A stretch of DNA of 64,000 nt from Zygnema circumcarinatum (taxonomy: Eukaryota > Streptophyta > Zygnematophyceae > Zygnematales > Zygnemataceae): NCBI GenBank assembly GCA_037447605.1, contig CM074807.1, positions 882,621-946,620 of the forward strand, in the 5' to 3' direction. Shown in pieces: positions 1 through 12,136 of the stretch. The translations under genes and the position numbers were made by a program. Each line of letters begins with the position of its first letter. Within the stretch, counting starts at the first letter, position 1. The notes below the pieces were generated by a model that worked only from the letters and a program-made list of their open reading frames with translations, made no database searches and was not told where the DNA came from.

Positions 1-1235
1 GGTGCATTGGACATGAAACCAGGTTTGGAGTTTCGCCTTCTTTGGTTTTTTCAAAACTGACGTTTTTCTAGGGAGAATCGCGTGAATCAAATTTTCGTTC
101 GGGTTCAATTAAAAACGGGAAAAAATCACAAACTGCGTCTGAGTGTGACGTCACATCTGCTGTTTCATGTCGCAGTTCAAAAAGGGGAAAGAAACGCTGC
201 AGTTGTGGACACAGAACTCTGAACTGAACGGAACTGGTACGAACACAGAAATTGACCCGCCTTGCTCAAAGCGATATCCATAACTGGCTCGCTTACGCGT
301 TGACTGGAACGGTCCACACAAAACACACAGCTCAGTGTAACTGTAGCATGGAACACTCCTGAACGGCATTGCTCACTTTTATTTTTTATTATTATTTTTT
401 TTAATCACCCACGGCTCTCAAGGCGCTAGAACGCATGGACTGACTACGGCGATGAGCTCAAAACCCTTAACCCTTAAGGGCCAATAAGACCCTCTACCCC
501 CCCCCCGCTCCATGCTCCATCGCCATGCGTTCCCGCTTCCACATAGAACCGCGCCGTCTGGTTTCCACCCATGGAAACGATCAGTAAACATTTGACCGTA
601 TTATTTACAAGCAGGTGCAGCCCCACACACAGGCTCTGTCTGTCTGCAGATAAAAATGATTACTCGCCTTATCCACTAAAATATTTCAAGAGTGGATCCA
701 CACGATAAAGAAGGCGCAACCCCAGTTCCGAAGGTGAAGGAAATTTCCCCGACGGTACCTGAAACTGCTCAAAACGTTGGGCTTTAACCCCGCCTTCGAA
801 TGCATGCATGCATGTATGGGGGGGGGGTCAGACCCGCCGGCTTCCCCTCCCCCTCCCTCCCTCCCTCCCTCTCCCCCTCCCTCCCTCTCTCCCTCCCTCC
901 CTCCCTCTCTCCCTCCCTCCCTCCCTCCCTCCAGCGCGCCCTCCTTCCTGCAAGGGGGGGGCAGAAATGTAAGAGGCGAGGCGAGAGGAGGCCAGACTCG
1001 CCTCCGACCCCGACCAACATAAAGCGATTTTTAGGGTTTCTGTAGCGCTAAGAGGCGGCGGCGGTGCAAGCTATACCCACCCGTCTCTCTCTCTCACGCG
1101 CCATGGCGGGCGGCTGCATCCAAGGAAGGGGCTCCGCGCTCTCTCCTCCAAGGAAGAGGAGGAGAGGGAGGAGACGAGGAGGACGGGGAGGAGGAAGTGG
1201 AGAGAGGGGAGGACAGATAGGACAAGGAGAGGGAG

Positions 1236-1284
<49 letters not shown>

Positions 1285-1306
1285 CGAGAGAGGAGAGGGA
1301 GAGGCC
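1..1306. other. Intergenic region, left edge
   Basis: No conserved coding block was found on either strand. It holds a CT-rich microsatellite on the + strand at about 840-935, a telo-box-like TTTTAGGGTTTC at about 1028-1040, and a GA repeat at about 1237-1290 that belongs to the 3' flank of the nucleotidyltransferase gene. An ATG in good context at 1103 opens a low-complexity arginine/glycine reading frame, treated separately as a finding. Confidence 0.6.
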
Positions 1307-4300
1307 TCAGAGTGCACGCGCGGCGAGGCCGGGCAGTATGAGGGGCAGGAGGCGGCCGCCCTGCCACGTGGCCTCGCCGCCGCCCACCGCCTGCTTCTTC
1401 AGGAGAGCGCACGCGTCCGCGAAGGCCTGCAGCACTCCCATGGGGGAGGGAGGGGGAGGGAGAGAGAGAGACGATATATGAATGGTAAAGTGGAAGAAGC
1501 AGGATGGGACTGAAAGACCAATTCACAGACTCACATCATAAGTTTTTAAACACTTTTGTGTTTTCCTCACAACATGAGAAAGAGTTAAAAACAAAATAAA
1601 AAAAGCTGATGAAATGGTTCGCCCTGAACCGGAACCGGACCAGAAAAACGACCTACCGTTCATACTTCAGATTATCACAGCTTTAAAAATATAAAGAGAA
1701 AACAAAGAGAAAAAAGGGGAAGACAATGGAGGGTTGTTCCTGCACCTTGGTGCACTGCAACACTCGGAAGCAGTTTCTGCCCACATTGTTCGTCGGATCG
1801 AGGGGGTCCTCAATGTACAGAGGGTCGATACTGGTTTGCAGCCCAATAAGAGGATGCCACGTGTAAGTCCATGTTCGTTCAAGGAAACAGATTAGCATCA
1901 TCCATCTGAGCAGTGAAACCTGTCTGAAAAGGGACCCTAATTGCAAAGTAGTAATCTCCGATAGAGCGAGCAACATTGAGGAAGCCGAAAAGTGGTGAAG
2001 GGGAGAAGGGGTCTACCTCTGATTGCGGTCTCGTTCGACATACATTCCTCCTCCTCTAATGCTCACACCCATCCTCCGCGGATCAAAGACACATCTGCGG
2101 GAATTTAAGTTTAGTTAGTTTTAGACAAGGATGGAAACGATTCAGATTTCAAAATAGAAATGGTTGTCAGAGTTTAACCAATGCGAGGGGTTTTACGAAC
2201 ATGCAGCTTTGTTTCGAAGCTTTGCTGTTTTGAGATTTTCAAGGAGAGCTTTTCGGACACTGAAGCCTACCCGAAAAAGTGCAGAAAATCCATCAAAAGG
2301 CTGCCCAGATTCTGCAAAGAAACCCACCCACGAAAGGAAATTAACATAAGACCTAAATCTTTCTAAGATTATCCAAAAAGACCAGTCCAAAAGAACACCC
2401 TTCCAAGACTTGCCTTCCCTTTACCTGCAATTGCGGGGGCCGCCCAATCTGTTGTTGGTGCTGCAAAAATCTCGTTATGAGAAGCACCTGTAAAGGCACC
2501 CCCTCCTCAAAAACTTCCAAATTTCTCAGTTTCCGTTAGTAACCCACAAGTCAAATATTGGGATTCAAAATCGAAGCAAACTGTCGGAAGGGTTTTGGGT
2601 TGCCAGAGCTCCCATTTAACAGTTATCGTTTGCTCATAAAAGCTTTCTGCCAGTTCATTCTCTCAAGAAACAATGATTCTAAGTAAGGAAACGTACAAGG
2701 CAGTAGGAGGAGAGCCCCCCCGTGAAGGGGTGGTCCAAACTGCGTTCAGTCAGAAACTGCTTCAGAGAGAGGGCCAAAGCTACCAGGGCAGGAAACTTCG
2801 CTGCAAGTTCTCGGACCTGAAACAGGCCAAGTAATAGGTTTTGAAGAGAAGAAAAATGGAACTTGAGAGAGCCGCTTCAATAGGGATACGAAATGAACCC
2901 ACATTCCGAGCATATATCTTTCACCAAAAAGTAAAAAAAAAGGAGTGCCAGCTAGAAATGCGAACCTTTATCTATCCTGCAAAGGGCCCATAGAAATATT
3001 CTCTTGTCACAAGCGAGTACAATTGAAACAATGGAAAAAAAAAAATAGAGCTGAAAGTTACCAGTTCCGCTGTGCGGAGACCCGTGTGAGAGGGCCCCTC
3101 AAAGCTGATATCCAACCGAACTTGCTGCCGATCCTCCAGATTGCTCCACAACCCACTTGGCTTCTTTTCCAACTGGGATGTGCCCTTCCCCTGTCCACCA
3201 TACAATAGACCCACAGCTTCATTGAAGCTGGAAACTGTTTCTTTCCTAACACAAATTTCCTCGGGCTCATTTTCTTTTCTCAAGAATGTCACGGTCGAAA
3301 GCCAACTTCTCTTTATGCAACAATCACAATCTATTCAAAGACAGATACTGCATCCGACTCGGGCCTTCATCGCCAGTTTTTTCCATTAGCAGGAGACGTC
3401 CTTGTATGTTATATCCACCCTACAGGTTTGGAAAGAATTCAAAAAAACCCTAAAAACCCTCAAAACCCTAAAAACCCTAAAACAAAGAATTAGGAATTTC
3501 TTTCTATGTCCTTACAGTAGAATTGGGCCGCTCTGCCCCGACCTTCAGAGTCGGACTGCTGCTGCCTCCCACCTTCTCATCCGGCCCACAACCGTGAGAG
3601 GAGTCCTCCTCTGCGGAATCGAGCTCAATATTCGCAGTGAGCATAATGATGGGCACCGCCGTATTCTCAATCGTCTTTATCGAATCCCCCTTCACCCAAT
3701 CCTGGTCCGCCAAATACCGCGCAGCGTGCTGCATGTCCGCCCTCCCACCCACCCCCCTCCCCTCCCACCCTTAAGCAGTGCAACCTACAAACAATAAACC
3801 CACCCCCCTCCACCATAAACGCTAGTGCCTTCCTCCCCNNNNNNNNNNGGGGAGAAGGGGGGGAGGGAGGGGAGGGAGGAGGAGAGAAGGGAGGAGAGGG
3901 GGGGAAGGGAGAGGAGAGGAAGGAAGGAAAGAATGGGGCGGAGGGAGTAAAAGGAGAGGAGGGAGGGGAGTAGGAGAAGGGGATAAGGGGGGAGGGAGGG
4001 GAGGGGGAGGAGGGAGGGGAGGGGGAGAAAGGAGAGAACGCAAGGGAGTGGGAAAACTGAGGGGAGGGGAAGGGAAGAAGGGAGAGAAGGGGGAGGGGAG
4101 TGCCGGAGTGAAGCGAGACCGAGAGAGGAACCCATGTGCAGCCCTGAATAAGAAGAGTTTCTACCCGGGCAGCCTCCTCACCTGCATGCGGAAGTTCTCA
4201 ATCTCCTGATGCAGGGCCGTGTGCAGTGCTGCCAGGGCAGGCTGCTGTGCCAAATCGACCACTCTCGAAACTTCTAAGGGGAGAACGACAGGGGGCCTTA

Positions 4301-7300
4301 AAGGCTGCTGGGGTGTACGGACTGCGAGAGGCACCTCCCTTAGCCAATTCCCTCTCTCTGCATCAGACACCCCCCACTCACTTCGTGGCCTCGTCCCACC
4401 CTCTCCCACCCCTCTCCCTCCTCCTCCTCCTGCTCCTCCTCCTCCTCCTCCTCCGCCTCCTCCTCCTCCTCCTCCTCCCTGGCTAGGAGGCAAAAACCCC
4501 CAATGGCGAGGACTTGAGCTTCCCGAGCGGACTCTGGAAAACCCCTTTACCTGCCGGACTCCGGCTATAGGGGAGGGTGGAGGAGGGGGAGGTGCTTCTC
4601 GAGGAGGGTGATACCTTAGTATTGGGGAGGAGGGCCTGTTCCAATGCACTGCTCTTGCCCTCCCTCTCCCTCCCTTCTCCCACTGTGAGTGACTTCTGTG
4701 AGCAGGACTCGCGGTGCTTGGGCTTGTTCTCCCGGAATCCTTCGTGACTGAAGAGGTGCGGGAGATAGAGGGAGAGCCGTATGCAGTGAAGGATATGCGA
4801 GAGGTCCGTGAGGGAGGGTTCATGGATGTTCTAACTAGGAGGTGGAGAGGTTGGCTGAAAGGTAGGTCTGGAGAAGTTCCGCCTCCTGCTGAAGTCACAG
4901 AATTGGAGGGAGTAGCTACTGAAGTTTCTTGAGTCTGAGCTATGCTGTTTCCCACTCCGAATGTCCCCATAACGGGAGGCAAAACTGCAGAAACTCCGAT
5001 AGAAGCTCCAACTGGACTACATTCTGCTTCAATAGGAGAATTTGCGGGTTGAGACTCTGACCCTTGTGTGGAATAATCGCTTTCTAATGCTGTGTTGCCT
5101 TCTCCGGATTGGGTGGCAGTCCCCCACTCGGGAGGAGGGAGAGGGGAGGTGGGAGAGGGAGTGTTTGAGGGTTCTGGGGGTTGAGCAGTGAGGCCGAGCC
5201 CCGGATAGGATGAGGATAAAGGACAATTCATCACAATATCGTCGAGAATGACCTTCACATCTGCCTCCCGCCTTCCCCACGAGCTATCCTCAGAACCCAA
5301 AGATGAGCCGGCTCGAGATGCTCCTGCACCTCCTGCATAATCTGCTGCAGTCCAATACAACACTCCTCCTCCAAAAGCTTCATGAAAGTCAACATTTCCT
5401 TCATCATGGTAAAACTCCGCATCGGACCTTTCGGCTACCACTCCTTCACGCCCACTATCAACCCCCCCATCTGAAAAATAGCCGTACTCCACAAAATCGT
5501 CAAGTTTCTGACCTGTTCCTTCTGCTCTGGTGGAGTCATCTCCATCGGTATCTAAAGCTGACCAATCTTCCCCATCTGAAGACAACAAACTACTCGACTG
5601 AGCTTCTAGAAGACCTGCCCCAGGTCCCGAACCCACACCCCAAAAGGATTTTTTGAAGTTGAGAAGATGCCCATTGCTTGCATTGGAGGAATATCCCCGG
5701 TCTATAAGGGGAAGGTTGATCCTAAGACCCGTCTGATTGAGTCCATTGTTCACTAAGAGTTTCCCACCGGGGAGGGCTCCAAGCAAGCTTGAGTTTTCCC
5801 CATCCACGTCGGGTGAAATTCCGGAAGAATTTGGTCCATTCGACAGCCATATGTGCTCCATTTCAAGCTGCGTTCCGTCGGAGAGAGAGAGGGGAATGTC
5901 AAGGAGGGGTTCAGAGGCCCTATTGCAAGGCAGCCTTGGCCACTCGTCAGAATTCCTGCGAGAAGATGAGCATGATTTTGCAGACTGAGGAGACTTGGGA
6001 GGGAGAGAAGTGAGAGTGGACCCCCACCAGCTTCGATACTGCGTTGAAGCAGAGAGAGGAGGAGCAAGAGGAGGTCGGAGCTGATGGGATTCCGAATAGT
6101 GAAGGTCTTTCCTGTTCGGAAATTGGAGGCTCGGCCTTAGAGCAAAGGGTTGGGAAGTTTGTTCTATTGGGTTACTCTCAGGGAGATGAACGGGAGGAGA
6201 GCTCTTTTCTTGAAGGTCTGCTCTCTCACAGGTTTCGTTCCACCTTTCCGAGTGCGAAGTCGACATCTTTTCCTGCTCAGAATGTGGGAAAGAGACCTGC
6301 TCTCCAATGCCGCTGGGAGAAGGCTCAACACTAATGGGTGCACCCTCAGAAATGTCCGGAAATACAGTTCGAAGACCGACCTCTCCGACAGAAGGAGAGA
6401 AACGTGATGAATCTGAGCTTGAAGCACCATTGTTTGTTTCTACAGTGCCAACTGCGGGATGCCACGAATGTGTTGGCATTTTTCTGCTCTCACTGAAGCC
6501 CTTCAGCCAGTTTGCAAACTCAAGATTTTGGGAGGGAGAACTCTGCTCGGGGTTCGTCTTCAACACAGAAGCACTCCCAATCGCAGCACTGTTTGTTTCT
6601 TTGGGTTCGAATGGAGTAGCTTGCCACTCTAAGCTTCCCTCTGTCTGTTTTTTTCTCCCACCCTTTGTTTCCACTATTGGTAACCACCTAGTTTTAGGAG
6701 GCTTCGGTTCATTCTCATTCCAAACAGATTTTCCCCCTCCATGCTTTCCTTCTCTTCCTTTCGCCTTTCTCCCTTTTCCTACTTTTGCAGGCACCCACTC
6801 CTGCTCTTGGCTACTCAACTCAGTGCTCTTACTAAATAGTAAAGCTTCCTCCAAGCCATTTTTTTTCTGACTGGCTTGAAACTCTGTGTGAGTGGTTTCA
6901 GTCTTCAGCACAGAAGGGCTGTTCTCAGCCCCATCCTCTCCCTGTGCTCTCTCACTCGTATGCTCTCCTCTCCTTTTCCCTCGCTTCTTTCTGCATTTCA
7001 CTCGTTGATTTGAATCTTGCTGGCCAGTCCCCTCTACCACCAGAGCTCCAATACCATTAGGGCTCCCATCCCCAGACTTCACTTCTTGCGTACCTTCAGC
7101 TACGTGCTCCTTTCGAAGGGATTTATGTACACGATCTTCGGTCTCCTGGAAGAATTCAGCATTCTGGTGAAGTGTCAGACATTTGCTGAATGCTGAAATC
7201 TCATTTGACAAAACGATTGGGCCCTTATTGTCAGTTTTTTTAAACCATTGTTCTGCAAACGCATGCATATGCCAGCAACTTGAATTCTTGTTGGACACAC

Positions 7301-9503
7301 TAGAAGAAGTCACTTCTCTGTACCAAAAAGACAATTTCGGTACTTGAGATATGCAATAAAGAAAGCCTCGGTAAACTGGAATGCAGCCCGATATCTAGTT
7401 TACACATGGTATGCCACAACGGGACCACAAAGAAACAAGTTTGCACTACAACTGAACCAACAAAACAACCCTATAAGAAAAGTGTTTCTGGCGACTTGCC
7501 CTTCATCAACAGACCTTTGATGACTTTGTCTCCGCAGCTGCACCCTCGTCCTCCCTCCTCTTCACCTCCCTCCTTCTCTGTGGCTTCTTCTTCCTCCTTC
7601 CATCCGCATTCCCCTCGCACGCTCTTCCTTTCTCGTGCTCACCCTCACTCTCACTCTGTCCCACCTCACCCATCAGCTCTGCTTCCACGTACTCCTCCAT
7701 GACTTTCCCTAACCCATCTCTCACTTGTCTATTCAGTTTATCTGCAAGGCTTCCAGTCTCATTCAAAGTGCTGTACATCCAAGGGATGCTAATGCTAAGT
7801 CCTGATCCCATTTCTTCACCCTTGAACAAGCGCTGCCTATGGGTTCGTTCAAGGAGCTTTGATTCTGAAACCACTTCAAGGAGGGCCAATAGGCCAGCAA
7901 GCCATGGCCCAGCAGGAGAATTACCCAACGATTTAGATCTGTTAGAACAAATAGAGGCCGGCCCTTTATCCAAAGAGTTCCAATACACACCATCGACTAA
8001 ACCCGCCATCCATTTGGTACATTCTCTTCCTCTGCAGAACCTCCTTGAAATGATTTCCTGTTGCCGCACTGCTGCAGGCGGAACTGCCCCATTGGGGAGT
8101 GGGCCTGTTGAGACAGAAGATACTATACTGAGAACCTGGAAACAAGTGTGAAGAAGGGAGGGAAGTCAAGAGGGTGGTCAACCGTTCGGCGTTTTCGAAG
8201 CTAATAATATTAGTCCTAGCTTGTGACTGACCAACTCATCACTACAACATACCGTGGGAAGCACGAAGATTGTGCCAAATGGTCCAAGCTCAAAGGAGGG
8301 GATTCAGAGTGTCAAAGTTTTTACCTCTGATTTCACCACCCGACAAGTAGCTCCTCGCAAGAGCTTCTCCCTCTTCTTCTCCGCCATCCCACTCAGCCAG
8401 CCTGCTAGTCTCCTCTTCCTTTCCATGGTTACGGTTACCTGCTCACTAAAATTACTTGTCGAAACCTTTCCCATACTTTGCTTCCTGTTTGCAGTTCCCT
8501 GCCTTTCCTGTTGAGTCCCCCCCTTCCCCCTAATCCCACCTGCCTGCAACTGAGACCCTGTCACTTCCCTCCATGCCATCCAAATCGACATCTCCAACCG
8601 ACTAGCAATATAGGCAGGAAGGCTGTAGTATCCAAGAGACTCGAGCCACTCTGTTTCCTGCCAAGACGAAGTCATAGGCTGACATGGTTTACGTAGAAAG
8701 TTGCCCCAGCTAAGGTCGTCCATCACGGCGATAAACTGCTCCAAATCTACCAGAAAATTTTCCGCTAAGACAAGCGTATCCAGCGACTGGCGTGAGATCA
8801 CACTCGACCGTTTTAACAACCCACTCTCTGATACCTGATTTTCCCGATTGCTCCCTCCTTTGCCTGCATTCCTTGAGCCTTCCTTCGAATCAAGCAGCCT
8901 CACATTGTCTAGCAAGAATTGTCCTGCCTGCTCTTGTCTCCTTAATCTGAGCAGGAGACCTCTCCCCTGCCGGAAACAAAGACTCGGCATCGGAACTGGA
9001 GCTGCTTCTCCCGACCCCGAAGAAGTGCTTGTTGTCTTCACATGCATCTTTCCTTTTCCATTATGCACAGACTGCTTGCTTCCACCCTTTCCTCCTGCAT
9101 CCCTCCGTGGAGCTCCTCCTGCTGAAAGGCCACCCTCTGCAGGAACATCCTGCAGTACAAAAAAGTTCCCGGAGCCTCTTCTCTGCAGCATCCTCTGCAT
9201 ACGCAACAACAGAGAGACCCATGGAGCATCCACAACAGCCAAAGCCTTCACTCTCTGCGAGGGAGTCAACTTCACAAGCCATGCAATAATGGAGGATCGT
9301 AGCACTTCTCCCTGCTGTAGTTCGCCGCCAGAACCTTTCTCTCTCACAGTATTCCTCTCCAGAGGCTGTTTGGATGACAGGCGTTCGGCCTTCCATGGAT
9401 GCTTGCCACTTAGAGTATTCTCTGAAGCTTTCTGCTGCGCTGAGCTCTTGTGAAAGATGGCCAAATGGTCAGTCAGCGAATCCAAGAGCTGCTGTGTCTC
9501 CAT
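1307..9503 (-). CDS. PAP/OAS1-type nucleotidyltransferase (non-canonical poly(A) polymerase-like), catalytic exon missing at assembly gap
   Basis: This is a large plant member of the TRF4/OAS1-like nucleotidyltransferases, presumably adding nucleotides to RNA. Exons on the minus strand: 8325-9503 (start; conserved N-terminal helical part), about 7520-8135, 4182 to about 7365 (a roughly 1050-residue serine/proline-rich middle), about 3516-3730, 3062 to about 3230, 2697-2816, 2425-2487, 2271-2311, 2017-2094, 1746-1830 and 1307-1426. The last eight give a substrate-binding domain with blocks such as ARYLADQDWVK, RLDISFEGPSHTG, NLGSLLMDFLHFFG and EDPLDPTNNVGRNCFR. The exon that should carry the G-S...D-x-D metal-binding motif lies between ALHQEIENF (about 4200) and ARYLADQ (about 3725). 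It is absent and coincides with the N gap at 3839-3848. A glycine run is encoded near 4408-4487. The borders of exons 2, 3 and the two before 3062 are uncertain. Family is confident; the RNA substrate is unknown. Confidence 0.8.
3839..3848. other. Assembly gap (10 N)
   Basis: Ten N characters sit at the start of a purine-rich (GGGA/GGAGA) tract running to about 4120, inside an intron of the nucleotidyltransferase gene. The true gap length is probably unknown, because a conserved catalytic exon expected here is missing. Confidence 0.95.
4408..4487 (-). repeat. In-frame CTC/GGA triplet repeat coding polyglycine
   Basis: A near-pure (CTC)n run on the + strand encodes a run of more than 15 glycines in the third exon of the nucleotidyltransferase. 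It is in frame and sits in a low-complexity part of the middle region, so length variation would be tolerated. Confidence 0.8.
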
Positions 9504-9921
9504 TCTTTTAGCAAGAGACGGCGCTCCACACGATTCAATATGCTTTCAATTCCAAATCTTCTGAAAAGGAGGACAGTTGGCACGGCAGAACGGCGGGCGT
9601 AGCACCATCCTGCTCCTCCAGCTTCCTTAAGGAAATGTCTTCCCACCATGGCAGACGCACAGGATGCAGAGAAAGCAAGTGCGATCGGTAGAGGGAGTGG
9701 GAGGGAGGGGAATATTCAAGTGAAGGCCCATCATCATCACTGGCATCGCCATGCATGTGACTTCCCCTGCCTTGCTTGACTCACCGACTTTCCGAGTTTC
9801 GCCCCTACGCGAATTCCGCATTCCAAATCCAGACTCGTCGGAATACGAATTCCGGACTCCGAATTTTGCATGCATGGCATATTACAGTAAGGTAGTGTAG
9901 AGCAGATATGCAGGGTTAGCC
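9504..9921. promoter_or_regulatory. Divergent promoter region, nucleotidyltransferase / methyltransferase
   Basis: These 418 bases separate two start codons pointing away from each other, so both promoters must lie here or overlap the genes. No clear TATA box was seen. A patch near 9810-9870 repeats the words GAATTCCG and CGAATTTTGC, resembling a patch at 62520-62690. Confidence 0.55.
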
Positions 9922-11988
9922 ATGGCTACTTGTTGCTGCCTTCCGCCTGCTTCTATCGCTCCTGTACTCGTGCAATCAAATCATGTAAAACATAAGATTG
10001 CATACCATCAATGCTTCGATGGGCATTCTTGCAGCAGCAGAGGAGGAGCGCTGCTTGTGAAGAGGAGGAGCACGAGAGAGCCGGAAGGCATCGTGGTGAA
10101 AGTTCAGACATGGGGTCGCTTTGGAAAGCAGCAGCATGTTCTGCAGGGGGGCTTCTCTTCCAGGAGCAAGGCGCTGCAGATAGTACAGCAAGGGGGTCTG
10201 GAAGCAGACGCAGAGGATCGGCAGGAATGGACAGCTAACCCTAAAAATCTAGATGAAAGAGGTGAAGCATTGAATGTGCAGACTTCAGGACGAAAATGCT
10301 TAGAATGCGCCGTATGTGCAGCATCAAGACGCCGATTTGTGTCAGCAATCGGTGGTGCTGCAATTGCAGGAGCTGCATCACCTGCATTTTTTGCGGAAGG
10401 TGTCGCTATTTCCGCAGAGCAAGCCACGGTCAGTGGGATGCAGGAGAGACATTCGGGGTGAGATTGGGAATTGGTGCAATGGAAGATTATCTTCGATCGA
10501 CGAGAGATTGCTCTGCTAGAAAGAAGGCAGAATGCAACCCTCGGTTTATTCGGAACTCGCAGTTTCAATGTTATTTGAGTCATTTTCTAAACGTTGAAGC
10601 CTCTTGCCTTCTTCTTTGCTTTTCATTTATGTTAGAAAAAGAAACTGACACCCTGAACTTAAACGAACAAAAGTCTATGGGACATTTTTGAGCGCCATGT
10701 TTGCTGGTTTCCTTTTGACGGGAATTGGGATTTCACAGGGCTCGGACTATCTCTCGCTTCGACGAAGGCCCGCATGGCAGGAAGAGTTGTTTGCAAATGC
10801 CATGGCTACCACTATGCAACCGTATGAAACGCAGGTAAGCTCTCCTCGTAAGCAACTTTACTTTATTTTATTAAACCATCTTCCTCCTTAGAAACCTTAT
10901 GTACGAGCACATTGCATTATCGTAATGAGAGGGACAAAGTCTGTGTGGCTCTTCTAGGACTGCCAAATGCAGCCCTTCGCAGATAAATGCACAAATGGTG
11001 CAATGGTCTGGATTGTGGGCCTAAACTCAACAGGTGGCATCCTTGAAGCGCACTCTTTTTCAAAAGCTGAGTGAAGGGGAAGGCCCCCTGGAGGTGTTGG
11101 AGCTCGGAATGGGAACAGGCCCTAATCTACAGCTCTATGCGCGCCCACAATTGCATGTGACTGCTGTGGACCCAAATGCTGCAATGAGACCCTATGCTCA
11201 GGCGGCTGCGAAGGAGGCAAATTTGTCACCTTCACAGCTTTCATTCTTGATTGGCGTACGTGAGAGCTTCCCTCTCTCATCCTTTATTTCTCCCTCGTCT
11301 TGTCCTTCTCTTTCTCGATTCCTTTACCTTCTTCCATTTCATCAGTGTTTTTTGGAGGTGAGAGACGTCTGTGTGAAGAAGTGAGTTCGGCTTACAGATT
11401 TGAACATGTATAACTGCTGACAGGAGTTTATTGCGTGGTGAGAGCAGGTTGGTGAGAGCTTGCCTCTGCCGGAAAACTCTGTGGACGTGGCAGTGGGTAC
11501 GCTGGTTCTATGCTCTGTTATAGACGTGGAAGCCGTCCTCCGAGGTAAAGGAGGACCTCGTTTTTGTGTCATTTATTCACTAAAAGCTCCGTACTTGTAT
11601 TCTCAAATTCTTACTTACTCTGACATGTTGTGTTGGTTTTCAGAGGTGTTAAGGGTGTTGAAGCCCGGAGGACAATATTTATTTCTCGAACACGTTGCAG
11701 CTTCAGGTCTCTCTCTCTCTCCTCTCTCTCCATTTCTCTCTCTCTCTCTCTCCCCTGTTTCAACCGTGCTCACACTGCGCCTACATTCGTGCAGACGGAA
11801 CATTCCTGCGAGCCCTGCAGGGTGCGTTGGACCCCCTCCAGCAGCTTCTAGCAGACGGCTGCCACCTCACCCGCGACCCCCTCCCTCTCATACAAACCGT
11901 TGGATTCACCCACGTCGATGGCCGTCGCCTGACGATCCCTCAGCTCTCTCTCCTCAGTCCACACGTGTATGGCTTTGCGCAGAAATAG
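9922..11988 (+). CDS. Plastid-targeted UbiE/METTL7-like SAM-dependent methyltransferase
   Basis: Six exons: 9922-10428, 10739-10834, 11034-11255, 11448-11544, 11644-11706 and 11795-11988. They join in phase to give 392 residues. The N-terminal 170 residues form a transit-peptide-like region ending in a twin-arginine-like stretch, RRRFVSAIGGAA, followed by small hydrophobic residues, which suggests targeting to the thylakoid lumen or membrane. The methyltransferase fold is clear: motif I LELGMGTGPN, an acidic residue after strand 2 (TAVDPN), then SVDVAVGTLVLCS and EVLRVLKPGGQYLFLEHV. The tail has the family block ADGCHLTRDP and ends at SPHVYGFAQK. It resembles the small plant family related to animal METTL7; the substrate is not known. 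The first donor (10428) was chosen because it keeps phase with exon 2; a later GT at 10458 would not. Confidence 0.85.
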
Positions 11989-12136
11989 CCTCCCTCACTC
12001 TGCCCATCTTCACACGTAGGGCTCATGCAGACACGATGCGTGACAGTGGATTTCTGAAAGGGTAACTCTTCATTGCAAAGCTTTTGTACATTCCCCCATT
12101 TTATTAATGGAGCATTTGTTAATGGAGACGTGCTTG

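Noticed and set aside
3429-3481. Interstitial telomere-like repeat (AAAACCCT words)
   Set aside because: The units are irregular and lie in an intron of the nucleotidyltransferase gene, so they are better seen as a degenerate simple repeat than a telomere relic.
10429-10457. Later donor at 10458 for methyltransferase exon 1
   Set aside because: It leaves two bases, which does not fit the frame of exon 2 starting at 10739; the donor at 10429 keeps phase 0 and the conserved protein.
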